Positions 37,001 to 45,909 of a stretch of 64,000 bases of DNA are shown here, piece by piece. A program made the position numbers and the translations under genes. The notes under the pieces were generated by a model. The model did no database searches and was not told the origin of the DNA. It saw only the letters and a list, made by a program, of their open reading frames with translations. Origin of the DNA: Bacillota bacterium (lineage in GTDB: Bacteria; Bacillota; Bacilli; Paenibacillales; UBA4045); assembly GCA_023441055.1 (NCBI GenBank), contig JAEZQY010000047.1, positions 186,001 through 250,000 on the forward strand. The letters run 5' to 3'. The stretch's first letter is position 1. Every line of letters starts with the position of its first letter.

Positions 37001-40000
37001 GGTTCGAGCAGCAATTGGCTGGCGGCCTCCTGATACATGACCGCTTCTGCTGCAGTAATCCGCAGTTGTCGCAGCAGCGTACGACTGCGATTCCAAGCCA
37101 ATTGCTCTAGAAGCTCAGCCGATTGGCCGATTCTTAGTCGCCTTACCCAGTCTAACGCCTCCTCCTCTTTCCTGGACACTGTCGTCACCATGATCAGCCG
37201 AGCCGTCTCGCCCGGTTCGATTCGAATTACCTTGCGCATGACGAAGACCGGGTCGGCAACTGAGCCTACCGTACTGTGTAATTCACCATGCAGCCCTAGT
37301 GGAGACATCATCGAATGTCCCCTGCCAATGAAGCTCGCGCGGTCCGTTGCATATGCGGTTGCGGACGCAGCTGTACCTGCATGCTCACCCTCAACCAGCA
37401 AGCTGTGAGCGGCCCACACTTCCCTGCCCTTATATTCTCGGGCTCTTCTGCCTGCCACAAGGCAATCCGTGTCCGGCACATAAGCGGTTCGAATAAACAG
37501 CTTGCTAAATGCAGGATGCGCCTCATCGGCAGCCGACTCCGATAAGGCTAGCTCTAGGAAGGAGGTAACCTCCAGCACAATTACGCTCTCACTAAGATTA
37601 GTCAAGCGAATCCGCCTAATCTCCGCAGGCGCCTCGGGCGGAATGCTGACCTCCATCTCCGTCCGAACAGCTCCGTCTACTCGAGAGAATACCGCCTTAT
37701 CTAGGGTAAACCGAATGGACTGCTCCTCGGGTACCGCTCGGGTGGGCAGATAAGCTGCCGACCATAATCGGTCATGGCTGACATTGCGGATATAGACACC
37801 GATTCCCCATGGATCGGATACTGGATCCTGTCTCCATCGGTTCACATGAACATCCTCATAGCTCATATAGCCGCTTCCAGTAGTCGAGATCTTCGTGGCG
37901 CACAGCTCATTCGACAATAAGCAGAAGGCTGGCGATGGCTGTATCGGTTCCTTGTAATCACGTACCCCGTAGTCATCCACCTCGTCTGTCCTGCGTGGAT
38001 GCTCTCGTATCATTGCCCGCTCGCGGATATACTTCGGATGTTCGGGGATGCGTTCCTGCAGCAACCATTCGACTGAACGGACCTCCTTGTTCTGATGGAA
38101 GCGATGCACAACCGACCCTTGCTTCAGGAGATTCGCTATCGTCAGCATGGCCATGCCCTGATGATGCGCCATAAAGCTCTGCACTACCCGATACGTCTGT
38201 CCCTCCGGCATTCGCTGCCGCGTGAAGTCTATCGCCTCGTAGAAGCCATATTGTCCACGCGCTCCGAGCTCCTCCATCCTGCGCAATGCCTTGAGCGATT
38301 CTTCCCCTGCATAAGGCAGCGCCATGATCGTTGCATACGGCGCTGCTACGAGATCCAATTCCAATCCAGGCTGGAAGCCTAATCCAGGGACTCCGAAGGC
38401 GCGATATTGATAATTCATCTGAAAGTCGAAGGCATAGTAGCCGGATTCCGATATACCCATCGGTGCCTCTCGCTCCTCCGCATATGCGAGCTGTCTGGCA
38501 ACAACGGCCTTGTAAGTGCTCTCCCAGATCGTATTCCGGTAAGCGCGCATGAATAAGCCTGGCATTAGATATTCGAACATGGTGCCTGACCAAGACAGGA
38601 ATGCCGGCCGCCCATTCACCTTGGCCAAGCTGCGTCCTAGCGCATGCCAATGGGCAACAGACACCTGCTGCAGCGCTACAGCAATGAAGCTTGTCTGCCT
38701 AGCCTCTGACGCGATCAGATCGTACAGAATCTCATCCCGATGGCGAGTGTCAGGGTAATACCCGAGTGAGAACAGCTTATAATGATCCACATAGAGCACG
38801 CGGAAATTCGTCTGATGAATGCATGTATCCAAGCGTTCAATTAATCTGCGACCTAATTCTGTGAGTACTCCTGCTTCATCGCGAGCATACTGCCTCACAC
38901 CCTCCATCACTGTAATCAGGCACACAACGAAATTACCCGAATCCACAGTAGAGATATACCTGGGGGTTAGCGGGGTCAAGCTCCTGGTATCGTACCAGTT
39001 GAATAGATGACCCTCCCACTTCTCCAGCCGCTCGACCGTCCGCAAGGTCTGGTCGATTCGCAACAGGCATTCATCCGAATCGATGAAGCCGAAGTCGCGG
39101 GCCGTAACTACAGCTGTCATATACAACCCGATGTTCGTCGGTGATGTACGATGCGCCACACCATTCGGAGGAGAAATCTGCACATTATCAGGGGGGAGGT
39201 AGCTATCCTCTTCCGTCACATAGTCCGCATAGAATCGCCATATCTCGCGAGCGAGCGATTCCAGCCACGCTGAGGTTTGCTCATCCCAAACCGTGTGTGA
39301 CTCAGGCCGCAGAGGCTTATCTAACTGGCGGATAACTAGCGGAGCTGCGGCCCACAGAACAGATAGACCACTTCCAATCCATGCTGCATACCCATCGCCA
39401 AACAGCATACAGGTTACCAGGAAGAGCACAATCAGCAAGTAACCACCGGCTAGACCCAGCATGGGAGGCCTGCGACCTTCCTTGCTCGCCATCTCAACCT
39501 CTCCCATACTGGCCCATTCCAGCATGCCTCGCTTAGAAATCAACAGTCGATACAGCGACCTGATGATGGCGTCCAGCTGCACAACCGTGTTATACGGCAA
39601 TGTCATAATGGATATACAGCATTGACCGAATAGCACGGGGATACTGCGCCAACTCGCTATCGAATAGCGGAGCAGAGGCAGGAATAGAGTGGCGACTACG
39701 AGCAGCGACCAGCGCCAATATTCGCCAGGCAGCAGCGCAACCCCGATCCATAGCAGTAGGAATAGTATGGCATGCAGGAGGCTGCGCCGCAGATTGTCCA
39801 CCATCTGGAACCTCGTAATCGAGGGAAGCGCAACAGGCTGCCGTTGTCCCATGCGATCCGGCACCTGCCTGCCCATGAAGCGTAAGAGCTGCCAATCTCC
39901 GCGAATCCAGCGGTGCTGGCGCTTCTGATAGGACAGATATGTACCGGGATGCCCGTCAATCAGCTCGACATCAGACAACAAGCCCGCGCGCAGGATGCCG

Positions 40001-42156
40001 CCTTCCAACAAATCATGGCTCAATATGCTGTTATCCGGGATACGTTCACACAACAATTCCGAGAATGCGTCCACGTCAATAATTCCCTTGCCGACAAAAA
40101 CCCCATGACCCACGCTATCCTGATAAGGATCCGATGCAGCGAATACATAGGGATCGTATCCAGAAGGGCGGCTTAATAAGCTCGCGAGTTTGGACTGCTC
40201 AGCCGAAGCGAGGCTGATCCCGATTCTCGGCTGCAGGATGCCATATCCTTCTACTACACGAGTCCGAGCCTCATTCAATCGAGGACGATTGTAAGGGAAG
40301 TGAATTGTGCCAATCATCCGCTGCGCGCTGGTGACCGGAAGCTCCGTGTCCGCATCCAGCGTAATGAGATAGCGGATATGCGTCCATTGCGATTGATCTC
40401 CGACAATCGTCTCATAGGTCGATTCTGGACGTCCCTTCAGCAACTCCACGAGCTCGACGAGCTTGCCCCGCTTCCGCTCCCAGCCCATCCACTTGCCCTC
40501 GCGCTCATTATAGCTCCTACCGCGATGGAAGAGGTGGAACACATCCCCGGGATACGTTTCATTCAGTCGATTTATCTCAGAGATGGCCGTATCGAGCAGC
40601 TGGGCATCTTCTGGCTCCCGCTGTTGATCGGAGTCACCATAATCCCCCAGGAGCGCATAAGAGAGATAAGGCCCCCTGTTGGCCAGATAATGCTGCTCTA
40701 ACCGATCCGACATCGCATAAACTTCATCAGCTGTAGACCAGATCACAGGAATAACAATCATCGTCGCTGCCTCCTGCGGAATGCCCTGCGAGAAATCATA
40801 CTTCAGCAGCGGCTGCGTTCTGCGTCCGTATTGAATGACCCAGTGTGCGAGCATGATCCCCCACTCAACTGCTGGGGCAAGCAGGCACAGGACAATCGCC
40901 AGCCATCCCCATACCGAGACATATCCAGCAGGATCCACCCACATGGCTCCAAGTACCAGCATCAACGCTGTGCAGAGGGTCAACAGGCCATAGTAGCTGC
41001 CAGCAGTTCGCTTCCAGAGCTTCTGTTCTGGCATCGCGCGCGGCTTGCAGCGATCCAGCAGCGCTTGCCGTAATTGCTGAACCCCCTGCTCCTCAAGCAC
41101 ATAATAGGCCAGATAAGCTTCTCGCAGCGTGTTGTCGTGTTCCACACGATCCTCTGAAGACTGCTCGGACAGTTGAATCGCACACTCGGCAACGAGGTTT
41201 TCAGGCACCTTCATTCTGGCAGCCAATCGTTCAATGCTGGCCCGAATGAAGTCACGGCTGGCATCATCCATTAAGCGATATAGCCCGGAGTGCTCAGCCT
41301 GAAGCGACTTCTCCACCAAGCTGGTATGCTCGAATACACTGCGCCAATTCCAGCGCGTAATCGCGCGCAAGCTATTGATAAGCTTGCCCATTGTCAATTG
41401 CCGCGCTGTCTGTAACTGATGATCATACGTTACAATCTGATCCAGATTCTCCGCTTCATTCTCTAGCTTGCATTGCAGCCAATTTCGCACCGTGGCTGAA
41501 TCGCCCGACCATTCTCTGAGATGCTGAATGAGATGGACGATCAGCGGGCCAGACATCGGTACGGACACACCGATCTTATCCAACGCTTCATTCATCTGTT
41601 CAGCGCTTGGCTCTGCCTGCTCGAGCTGCGCCATAATCTGCTCGACCTGGCCACAGACCGACCTGCGATCCTGAATGTCCGTCAATAGCTGATGGATCAT
41701 CTGGAAGACTGCTGTTCTAAGCACGGCCTGCATCGCCCAGCCCTCCGCAATCGTCAGCACACTGATCTCCTGGTAGGCGTTTAGATATAAACGCCAGGAG
41801 TGCTCCTCCACTTCACCATCCATCAATTCCAAGTATGCCTCAGACAATTCCAGCAGCCTCGGAATATAAGGCTTGCGCAGCATCGGCAGCTTCCTCAGCG
41901 CGGACGATTGTGCCTCCTCTGCCAGAATCATCGTATGTTCGTGTAGGAACGCCGCATGATCAATCAGCCATTGCTCGACAGGTGAGGCACAAGCTGGGGA
42001 TGTATCGCCCAACTGACCGATGGCGTCATCCAGTTCCTCTGCGTCATTGGCGATTTCACGCCAGACTCGCCGCGCATTATGCGAATAAGTTCTAAGCTGA
42101 TGCGTCAATGCTAACTCATGGGCTCGTTCTCTTAATCTTTCAGAGACTGTTTTCAT
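34024..42156 (-). CDS. Cyclic beta-1,2-glucan synthase (GT84 and GH94 domains)
   Basis: This 2710-residue protein matches the three-part Cgs of Brucella and Agrobacterium. Residues 1-380 are soluble and helical; membrane helices lie near 388-440, 793-860 and 905-940. The GT84 domain (about 460-770) has DADTELP (601-607), SHDLLEG (713-719) and RWIRGDW (749-755). Residues about 960-1450 form a glucoamylase-like cyclisation domain (compare GH189). GH94-type phosphorylase modules fill the rest, with catalytic DWND at 2385-2388. AGGAGG precedes the ATG. It should build linear beta-1,2-glucan from UDP-glucose and cyclise it. The full domain set is rare in Gram-positives. Confidence 0.88.
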   Translation of the reverse strand: MKTVSERLRERAHELALTHQLRTYSHNARRVWREIANDAEELDDAIGQLGDTSPACASPVEQWLIDHAAFLHEHTMILAEEAQSSALRKLPMLRKPYIPRLLELSEAYLELMDGEVEEHSWRLYLNAYQEISVLTIAEGWAMQAVLRTAVFQMIHQLLTDIQDRRSVCGQVEQIMAQLEQAEPSAEQMNEALDKIGVSVPMSGPLIVHLIQHLREWSGDSATVRNWLQCKLENEAENLDQIVTYDHQLQTARQLTMGKLINSLRAITRWNWRSVFEHTSLVEKSLQAEHSGLYRLMDDASRDFIRASIERLAARMKVPENLVAECAIQLSEQSSEDRVEHDNTLREAYLAYYVLEEQGVQQLRQALLDRCKPRAMPEQKLWKRTAGSYYGLLTLCTALMLVLGAMWVDPAGYVSVWGWLAIVLCLLAPAVEWGIMLAHWVIQYGRRTQPLLKYDFSQGIPQEAATMIVIPVIWSTADEVYAMSDRLEQHYLANRGPYLSYALLGDYGDSDQQREPEDAQLLDTAISEINRLNETYPGDVFHLFHRGRSYNEREGKWMGWERKRGKLVELVELLKGRPESTYETIVGDQSQWTHIRYLITLDADTELPVTSAQRMIGTIHFPYNRPRLNEARTRVVEGYGILQPRIGISLASAEQSKLASLLSRPSGYDPYVFAASDPYQDSVGHGVFVGKGIIDVDAFSELLCERIPDNSILSHDLLEGGILRAGLLSDVELIDGHPGTYLSYQKRQHRWIRGDWQLLRFMGRQVPDRMGQRQPVALPSITRFQMVDNLRRSLLHAILFLLLWIGVALLPGEYWRWSLLVVATLFLPLLRYSIASWRSIPVLFGQCCISIMTLPYNTVVQLDAIIRSLYRLLISKRGMLEWASMGEVEMASKEGRRPPMLGLAGGYLLIVLFLVTCMLFGDGYAAWIGSGLSVLWAAAPLVIRQLDKPLRPESHTVWDEQTSAWLESLAREIWRFYADYVTEEDSYLPPDNVQISPPNGVAHRTSPTNIGLYMTAVVTARDFGFIDSDECLLRIDQTLRTVERLEKWEGHLFNWYDTRSLTPLTPRYISTVDSGNFVVCLITVMEGVRQYARDEAGVLTELGRRLIERLDTCIHQTNFRVLYVDHYKLFSLGYYPDTRHRDEILYDLIASEARQTSFIAVALQQVSVAHWHALGRSLAKVNGRPAFLSWSGTMFEYLMPGLFMRAYRNTIWESTYKAVVARQLAYAEEREAPMGISESGYYAFDFQMNYQYRAFGVPGLGFQPGLELDLVAAPYATIMALPYAGEESLKALRRMEELGARGQYGFYEAIDFTRQRMPEGQTYRVVQSFMAHHQGMAMLTIANLLKQGSVVHRFHQNKEVRSVEWLLQERIPEHPKYIRERAMIREHPRRTDEVDDYGVRDYKEPIQPSPAFCLLSNELCATKISTTGSGYMSYEDVHVNRWRQDPVSDPWGIGVYIRNVSHDRLWSAAYLPTRAVPEEQSIRFTLDKAVFSRVDGAVRTEMEVSIPPEAPAEIRRIRLTNLSESVIVLEVTSFLELALSESAADEAHPAFSKLFIRTAYVPDTDCLVAGRRAREYKGREVWAAHSLLVEGEHAGTAASATAYATDRASFIGRGHSMMSPLGLHGELHSTVGSVADPVFVMRKVIRIEPGETARLIMVTTVSRKEEEALDWVRRLRIGQSAELLEQLAWNRSRTLLRQLRITAAEAVMYQEAASQLLLEPAMSPERRQDIARNVKGQSALWPLGLSGDRPIMLSVVSDRVQLPFVHRLVICHEYLRRQGLAFDLVLLNDSDGGYRQELRDMLLRAAEHGVDRYGAGMSGVHIMGIEQLTTEELTLLRSLARISLYAGGASLQAQLRKGREPQRKRDASSIRSVPATTKAQLDRRSISRLVDLDSANQGEDELLYYNGWGGFTSDGSEYRMTIRRDHYLPAPWINVMANDKFGCIISELGTGYTWWRNSRECKLTPWSNDPVLDPPGELCYIKDEQTGAYWLPTPYAGPQDASYQVTHGLGYSRITHVNNGIQSNMTCCVPVHDAIKLIKLELKNRTSESRELSVTTYAEWVIGVKRHENAPFIETEWSDDEQTLLARNLYQEYFREANAFLRIYAPNSDCRWSWTADRRTFIGIGGVIEQPEALRAKRLSGKVGLMSDSCGAIQAKFSLAPHEEKTVYLMLGCEDSQEQALALSRKYASPKAFDDAWQELHEFWDGTLKQVQVETPSKEMDILLNGWLLYQTLACRMWARTAFYQAGGATGFRDQLQDALALLHTRPDLSREQILLHASHQYEEGDVQHWWHEETEKGIRTKFSDDLLWLPYAASRYLEHTEATDILDEQVRYLTSEQLSEEEHERYEPTVIAQQTGTLYEHCCRAIDKALSRIGEHGLPLIGVGDWNDGMNLVGAEGRGESVWLGWFLSDVLRRFELICSEYGESDRASRYRQAREELAIALDQHGWDDAWYRRAFTDDGRWLGSLQSEECKIDAIAQSWSVISGAGDPDKSRLAMQSFDRELVDRKIAVARLLSPPFDRTDPSPGYIQGYPPGIRENGAQYTHGVIWGIVAWSLLDEGDKAAELFQLLNPINHTRTSLEVQTYCGEPYAMAADVYTREPHVGRAGWTWYTGAAGWFYQAGLESILGIRRRGNWLCVRPCIPRGWKQYKVRYQYRSSSYRIAVDNAAGQSVGIREIHVDGELLPIEDVDSQVGRIALIDDGRDHEVKIIM

Positions 42157-42305
42157 TGATCCTCCTGATATTAGAGATGTTGTTCATGAAATCGGATCAT
42201 ATGAATCATTCCCAATATCAGCCAGAATTATGACGAATCGATTTATTTAGTCCGCTTGTGAACCCCCACGCGCCTCAGCTCCGACCAATATAGATACTTT
42301 CTGGT

Positions 42306-42373
42306 GTGGTAGGCTTAATTGAGCGTGGCAGGTGAGTTCGGAGCATTTAGAGCGGCGTGGTCGGCTTAATTGA
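42306..42373. repeat. Short direct repeat upstream of the glucan synthase gene
   Basis: GTGGTAGGCTTAATTGA (42306-42322) recurs with one mismatch at 42357-42373, a period of 51 bp. The flanking gap (42157-42388) holds no gene. It could be a regulator site pair for the glucan synthase, but no clear promoter was identified nearby. Confidence 0.5.
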
Positions 42374-42388
42374 CTGATCCAATCGACG

Positions 42389-42424
42389 AAAAAAAGACAT
42401 CGCCCGCAAAAACGGACAATGTCT
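42389..42424 (-). terminator. Terminator after the lactonase gene
   Basis: On the minus strand a 12-bp stem with two G-U pairs is followed by seven Ts, 37 bp after the lactonase stop. It ends the pduO-to-lactonase operon. Confidence 0.85.
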
Positions 42425-42460
42425 AATCAAGCACGCGTATGCAGTTGTACCAACAGCACA

Positions 42461-43552
42461 CTACCCCTGATACGGAATCCCTGTAATCTTCACGCATACG
42501 GGTTTGGAGATCGTCAGCTCCGAGCCTGCGGCTTGCAGCTTGCCTGTAGCCGAATCTCGCTTGTAGGTGACGATATTATTGGAGTCGCGGTTAGCTGACA
42601 ACAAGTACGCTCCATCCGGAGATATCGCAAAATTGCGAGGATGACCGCCTCCCGAGGAGCTGTGATCCACATAGGTCAGTGTTCCGCGCTCAGCATCAAT
42701 GGCGAAGACAACAATACTGTCATGTCCACGATTCGAGCCATACAAGTAACGGCCATCGGGCGAGATATGAATATCTGCGCAAGCATTGTCATCGGCATAC
42801 CCGGATGGCAGAGTCGAGACCGTCTGCTGCTCCACTAACTGCCCATCGCTGGACGTATAAGCGAATGCTGTAATAGTGGCATTCAGTTCATTAATGACAT
42901 AAGCATAAGGGGCTGTAGGGTGGAAGACCAGATGCCGAGGTCCGGCACCTGCCGCTACATTCACGCTGCCATGCGGAACCAGCTTGCCCGCATCCGCCTC
43001 CCACTTGTAGGTGTAGATCCGATCAGCCCCTAGATCCTGTACCAGCACAAAGCGATTCTCCGCATCGATGAAGGCGGAGTGCGCCCGTGGCTGCGATTGA
43101 GCCGGATGTACACCAGAGCCTCCGACATGCGTATGCAGATCGCTAATCGCCCCGACCAGACCATCCTCTCCGATTGGCGAGACGCCTACCATGCCGCCGT
43201 GATAACTCGACACAATCAAGTGCTTCTCCTGACGATCCAATGTGATATGACAAGTCGGCGCAGGTGTCGTATCCGCTTGATCCAATAGCGACAGCTTTCC
43301 ACTGCCCTTAGCGATTTGAATCGCAGCGACAGAGCCGACCCGATTGCCCTGTTCATCCTTGCTTTCTGTTATCGCATACAGCATATGCCTATTTTCACTG
43401 ACGGTCAGGAAGGTTGGATTGGCAAGTCCGACCAATGAATCGAGAATTGCTAGCTCCCCTGTGACCGGATCGTAGCTGCAAGCATACACGCCTGGCGTAT
43501 CTGACTCCGCGTAGCTGCCTATGAAGGCTAGCACTTTACCTGAATGACTCAT
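42461..43552 (-). CDS. Lactonase family protein (6-phosphogluconolactonase-like)
   Basis: A 363-residue seven-bladed beta-propeller of the Pgl/YkgB lactonase family, with blades marked by repeated segments such as HLVFHPTAPYAYVINELN and DIHISPDGRYLYGSNRGHD. The family hydrolyses 6-phosphogluconolactone in the pentose phosphate pathway, but many members are uncharacterised. No signal peptide. AGGAGGAG precedes the ATG. It is last in its operon, 11 bp after the exonuclease gene. Confidence 0.82.
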   Translation of the reverse strand: MSHSGKVLAFIGSYAESDTPGVYACSYDPVTGELAILDSLVGLANPTFLTVSENRHMLYAITESKDEQGNRVGSVAAIQIAKGSGKLSLLDQADTTPAPTCHITLDRQEKHLIVSSYHGGMVGVSPIGEDGLVGAISDLHTHVGGSGVHPAQSQPRAHSAFIDAENRFVLVQDLGADRIYTYKWEADAGKLVPHGSVNVAAGAGPRHLVFHPTAPYAYVINELNATITAFAYTSSDGQLVEQQTVSTLPSGYADDNACADIHISPDGRYLYGSNRGHDSIVVFAIDAERGTLTYVDHSSSGGGHPRNFAISPDGAYLLSANRDSNNIVTYKRDSATGKLQAAGSELTISKPVCVKITGIPYQG

Positions 43553-43563
43553 CTAATCTCCTC

Positions 43564-44448
43564 CTAAGCCAATAACTTTTTCGCCAACCCTTTGAACTCC
43601 AATTCCTCGAACTTCTGAAGCACACGATCAGTCGCAGGCGCCCAGCGGCACGCCTCGAGCTCACACGCTACCGGCGCGTCAAGGCGAATCGTAGCCAAAT
43701 CCCGGGATAGATGCAGCATATCCAGCTCGGCCTCAATTTTCGAGCGAACACCCTTGGGCAGCTCTGCCACATTCGCGAGAATGCCTTCAATGGAGCCATA
43801 AGCCTGGAGCAGCTTCAATGCCGTCTTCTCGCCAATCCCCTTGACGCCTGGATAGTTATCGGAAGTATCACCCATAAGTCCCTTAATATCGATCACCTGC
43901 CGCGGAGTCAGCCCCTTCTCCGCAAGGAGCAGCTCCTGATCATAGACAGCGTAGTTAGACGCGCCCTTCTTCATGATCACAACCTTCACATCGTCCTGGA
44001 TAAGCTGGAGCATGTCATGATCCCCTGTCAGAATATAGCACTCTGCTTGTCCATTCTGTGCCAGAAAGTCGGCGAGCGTCCCGATACAATCGTCAGCTTC
44101 CCAGCCTGGAACACCAACGCTAATCAATCCGAAGGCATCCGTCACCTCTCGCACCAAATCAAATTGCGGCACAAGCTCCTCTGGGGGCTCGCCGCGATTC
44201 GCCTTATATTCGCTATACATTTCCGTACGGAATGTAGTGCTTCCCATATCCCAGCAGCACACCACATGCGTAGGCTGGAACGTATCAATCGCGTCCAATA
44301 GATACTTAACGAACCCATGGACGGCATTAGTAGGTAGACCGTAACTAGTCTTCTGAATATAGCCGCTTAATGCGCTCGCATAATAGGCGCGGAACAGCAG
44401 GGCCATCCCATCTACGAGCAGCACACGCGGCTTATGCAAGTCAGTCAT
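43564..44448 (-). CDS. 5'-3' exonuclease (Pol I N-terminal-like, YpcP)
   Basis: This 294-residue stand-alone flap nuclease resembles the N-terminal domain of DNA polymerase I. Motifs seen: LLVDGMALLFRAYY, GWEADDCIGTLADF, TGDHDMLQL and the helix-hairpin-helix region IKGLMGDTSDNYPGVKGIGEKTA. The acidic residues bind the two metals. It would remove RNA primers and flaps. I chose the ATG at 44448; the ATG two codons earlier crowds the AGGAG site. Confidence 0.88.
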   Translation of the reverse strand: MTDLHKPRVLLVDGMALLFRAYYASALSGYIQKTSYGLPTNAVHGFVKYLLDAIDTFQPTHVVCCWDMGSTTFRTEMYSEYKANRGEPPEELVPQFDLVREVTDAFGLISVGVPGWEADDCIGTLADFLAQNGQAECYILTGDHDMLQLIQDDVKVVIMKKGASNYAVYDQELLLAEKGLTPRQVIDIKGLMGDTSDNYPGVKGIGEKTALKLLQAYGSIEGILANVAELPKGVRSKIEAELDMLHLSRDLATIRLDAPVACELEACRWAPATDRVLQKFEELEFKGLAKKLLA

Positions 44449-44463
44449 GTGCATTCTCCTATT

Positions 44464-45543
44464 CTATAATCCGGTCAGATGCATGGATTGAATAACAGCC
44501 ATCATATAACCCAGAACAACTGCCAATCCTAAGTATACCACCCCGAACCGTATGCGCAACGCCGACGGTACTTCATAATAGCGATCATTCGTATAAGGCG
44601 CTCCGTTAATCTCGCAATGCGCGACAACATGCGTGAGCCCGCCGCTCTCATCATGGATATGCTTGACTTGCAGCACTCTTACTTTACCAATTAGATATTG
44701 ACCGCTCAGCGTCACCTTGTCTCGCACGCCCACACTATCCCAATATACCTCAACCGTCTGCTTGCCTTCCCGATCGGAATAGGTGACGAACGCCAGCTCG
44801 CGCTGGTGCTGCTCCCCAGGGACGAACACCCCTTGCATCCTCAGATACTCTATCGGAATCTTAATTTGGAACGGCAGGCTGTAGGCACCCTTCTTGCTCT
44901 TCTTCACATACTTATTATACAGGTCCCAGGCGAACATCACCCAGATGATAAGGAAGATCACACTCTTCAAATAGTAAATGACCACTAGCCCGCCTATGAG
45001 TCCGATAATCCAGAACCAGCGAGAGACCGCTGTCACGATTCTGCCGCCATCCAATGGATGAATCGGAATCAAATTCAACATATTGACGAAGAAACCGAAG
45101 TAGGCGACTACAATTAAGGTTGTGCTATCCATGGTAACACCCAGCATATAGGCTAGAAAAGCACCTATAGTGCCAAGAATCGGTCCGCCCAGTGCGATAT
45201 AGGCTTCTGTGACCGCATCGCGGGGATTACGCTTCATCGCAATAAACGCGCCCAGGAACGGTATGAAGATCGGCGCTGATACGGGAAGCCTCCTATGCTT
45301 AGCCGCAAGCACATGACCCATCTCATGGATGAAGATCATCGCCACAATTCCAATCGCCACACCCCAGCTGCGCATCGCCCAAGCATAAGCCAGGATGGAC
45401 GCCAGCATCGTAGCGACCGGCACCGCCACCTTAGACAGCAGCGGGACGATCACCTTATACTTCGACACGATGGTTAGAACAGTGGCGCCAATATAGAACC
45501 ACTTGCGTTCGTTCTTCCTATTCGCGCCTTGTTCATTAGACAA
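44464..45543 (-). CDS. Site-2 protease family (M50) membrane metalloprotease
   Basis: A 359-residue membrane protein with HEMGH (His73, Glu74, His77) and NLIPIHPLDGGR, which together form the zinc site of M50 intramembrane proteases. About six helices lie in the first 215 residues, then a soluble beta-rich region (220-330) and a final helix. It starts with TTG at 45543; GGAG lies about 10 nt upstream. The substrate is unknown; it lacks the PDZ domain of RseP and more resembles the SpoIVFB-like group. Confidence 0.83.
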   Translation of the reverse strand: MSNEQGANRKNERKWFYIGATVLTIVSKYKVIVPLLSKVAVPVATMLASILAYAWAMRSWGVAIGIVAMIFIHEMGHVLAAKHRRLPVSAPIFIPFLGAFIAMKRNPRDAVTEAYIALGGPILGTIGAFLAYMLGVTMDSTTLIVVAYFGFFVNMLNLIPIHPLDGGRIVTAVSRWFWIIGLIGGLVVIYYLKSVIFLIIWVMFAWDLYNKYVKKSKKGAYSLPFQIKIPIEYLRMQGVFVPGEQHQRELAFVTYSDREGKQTVEVYWDSVGVRDKVTLSGQYLIGKVRVLQVKHIHDESGGLTHVVAHCEINGAPYTNDRYYEVPSALRIRFGVVYLGLAVVLGYMMAVIQSMHLTGL

Positions 45544-45549
45544 AAGGGA

Positions 45550-45909
45550 TCAGCTCCATATCTCATCGTATTGTTGTGCATTGTACCCAACAGTGACCTG
45601 ATTGCCGCTCACAACGATCGGCCGCTTGATCAGCCTGCCATTGGTGCTGAGCAGCGCAATCTTATCATCATCAGACATCCCGCCCAGCTTATCCTTCAAG
45701 TTCATCTGGCGGTACACCTCGCCCGACGAATTGAAGAATCGCTGCAGCGGCAATCCGCTCTTCGCGATAATTGCCGTAAGTGTATCCTTGTCTGGCGGAT
45801 GGTCGAAGATCTCAATACTGGTCAACGCATACCCGTTACGTTTCAGATGCTTCACGGCATCTCGGCAAGTGCTACACTTGCTATATTGGTAAATAACTGC
45901 CTGCTTCAT
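45550..45909 (-). CDS. ArsC/Spx-family thioredoxin-fold protein (YusI-like)
   Basis: A 119-residue protein with the N-terminal CSTC motif in a thioredoxin-like fold and the ArsC-family segments FFNSSGEVYRQMNLKDKL and LIKRPIVV. It resembles B. subtilis YusI more than Spx, as it lacks the Spx C-terminal RNA polymerase contact region. Arsenate reduction is not assured. Its ATG overlaps the rluA-like stop as TAATG. Confidence 0.82.
   Translation of the reverse strand: MKQAVIYQYSKCSTCRDAVKHLKRNGYALTSIEIFDHPPDKDTLTAIIAKSGLPLQRFFNSSGEVYRQMNLKDKLGGMSDDDKIALLSTNGRLIKRPIVVSGNQVTVGYNAQQYDEIWS

Noticed and set aside
37973..38650. Minus-strand frame of 225 residues
   Set aside because: Same-strand alternative frame inside the glucan synthase gene, with no start signal.
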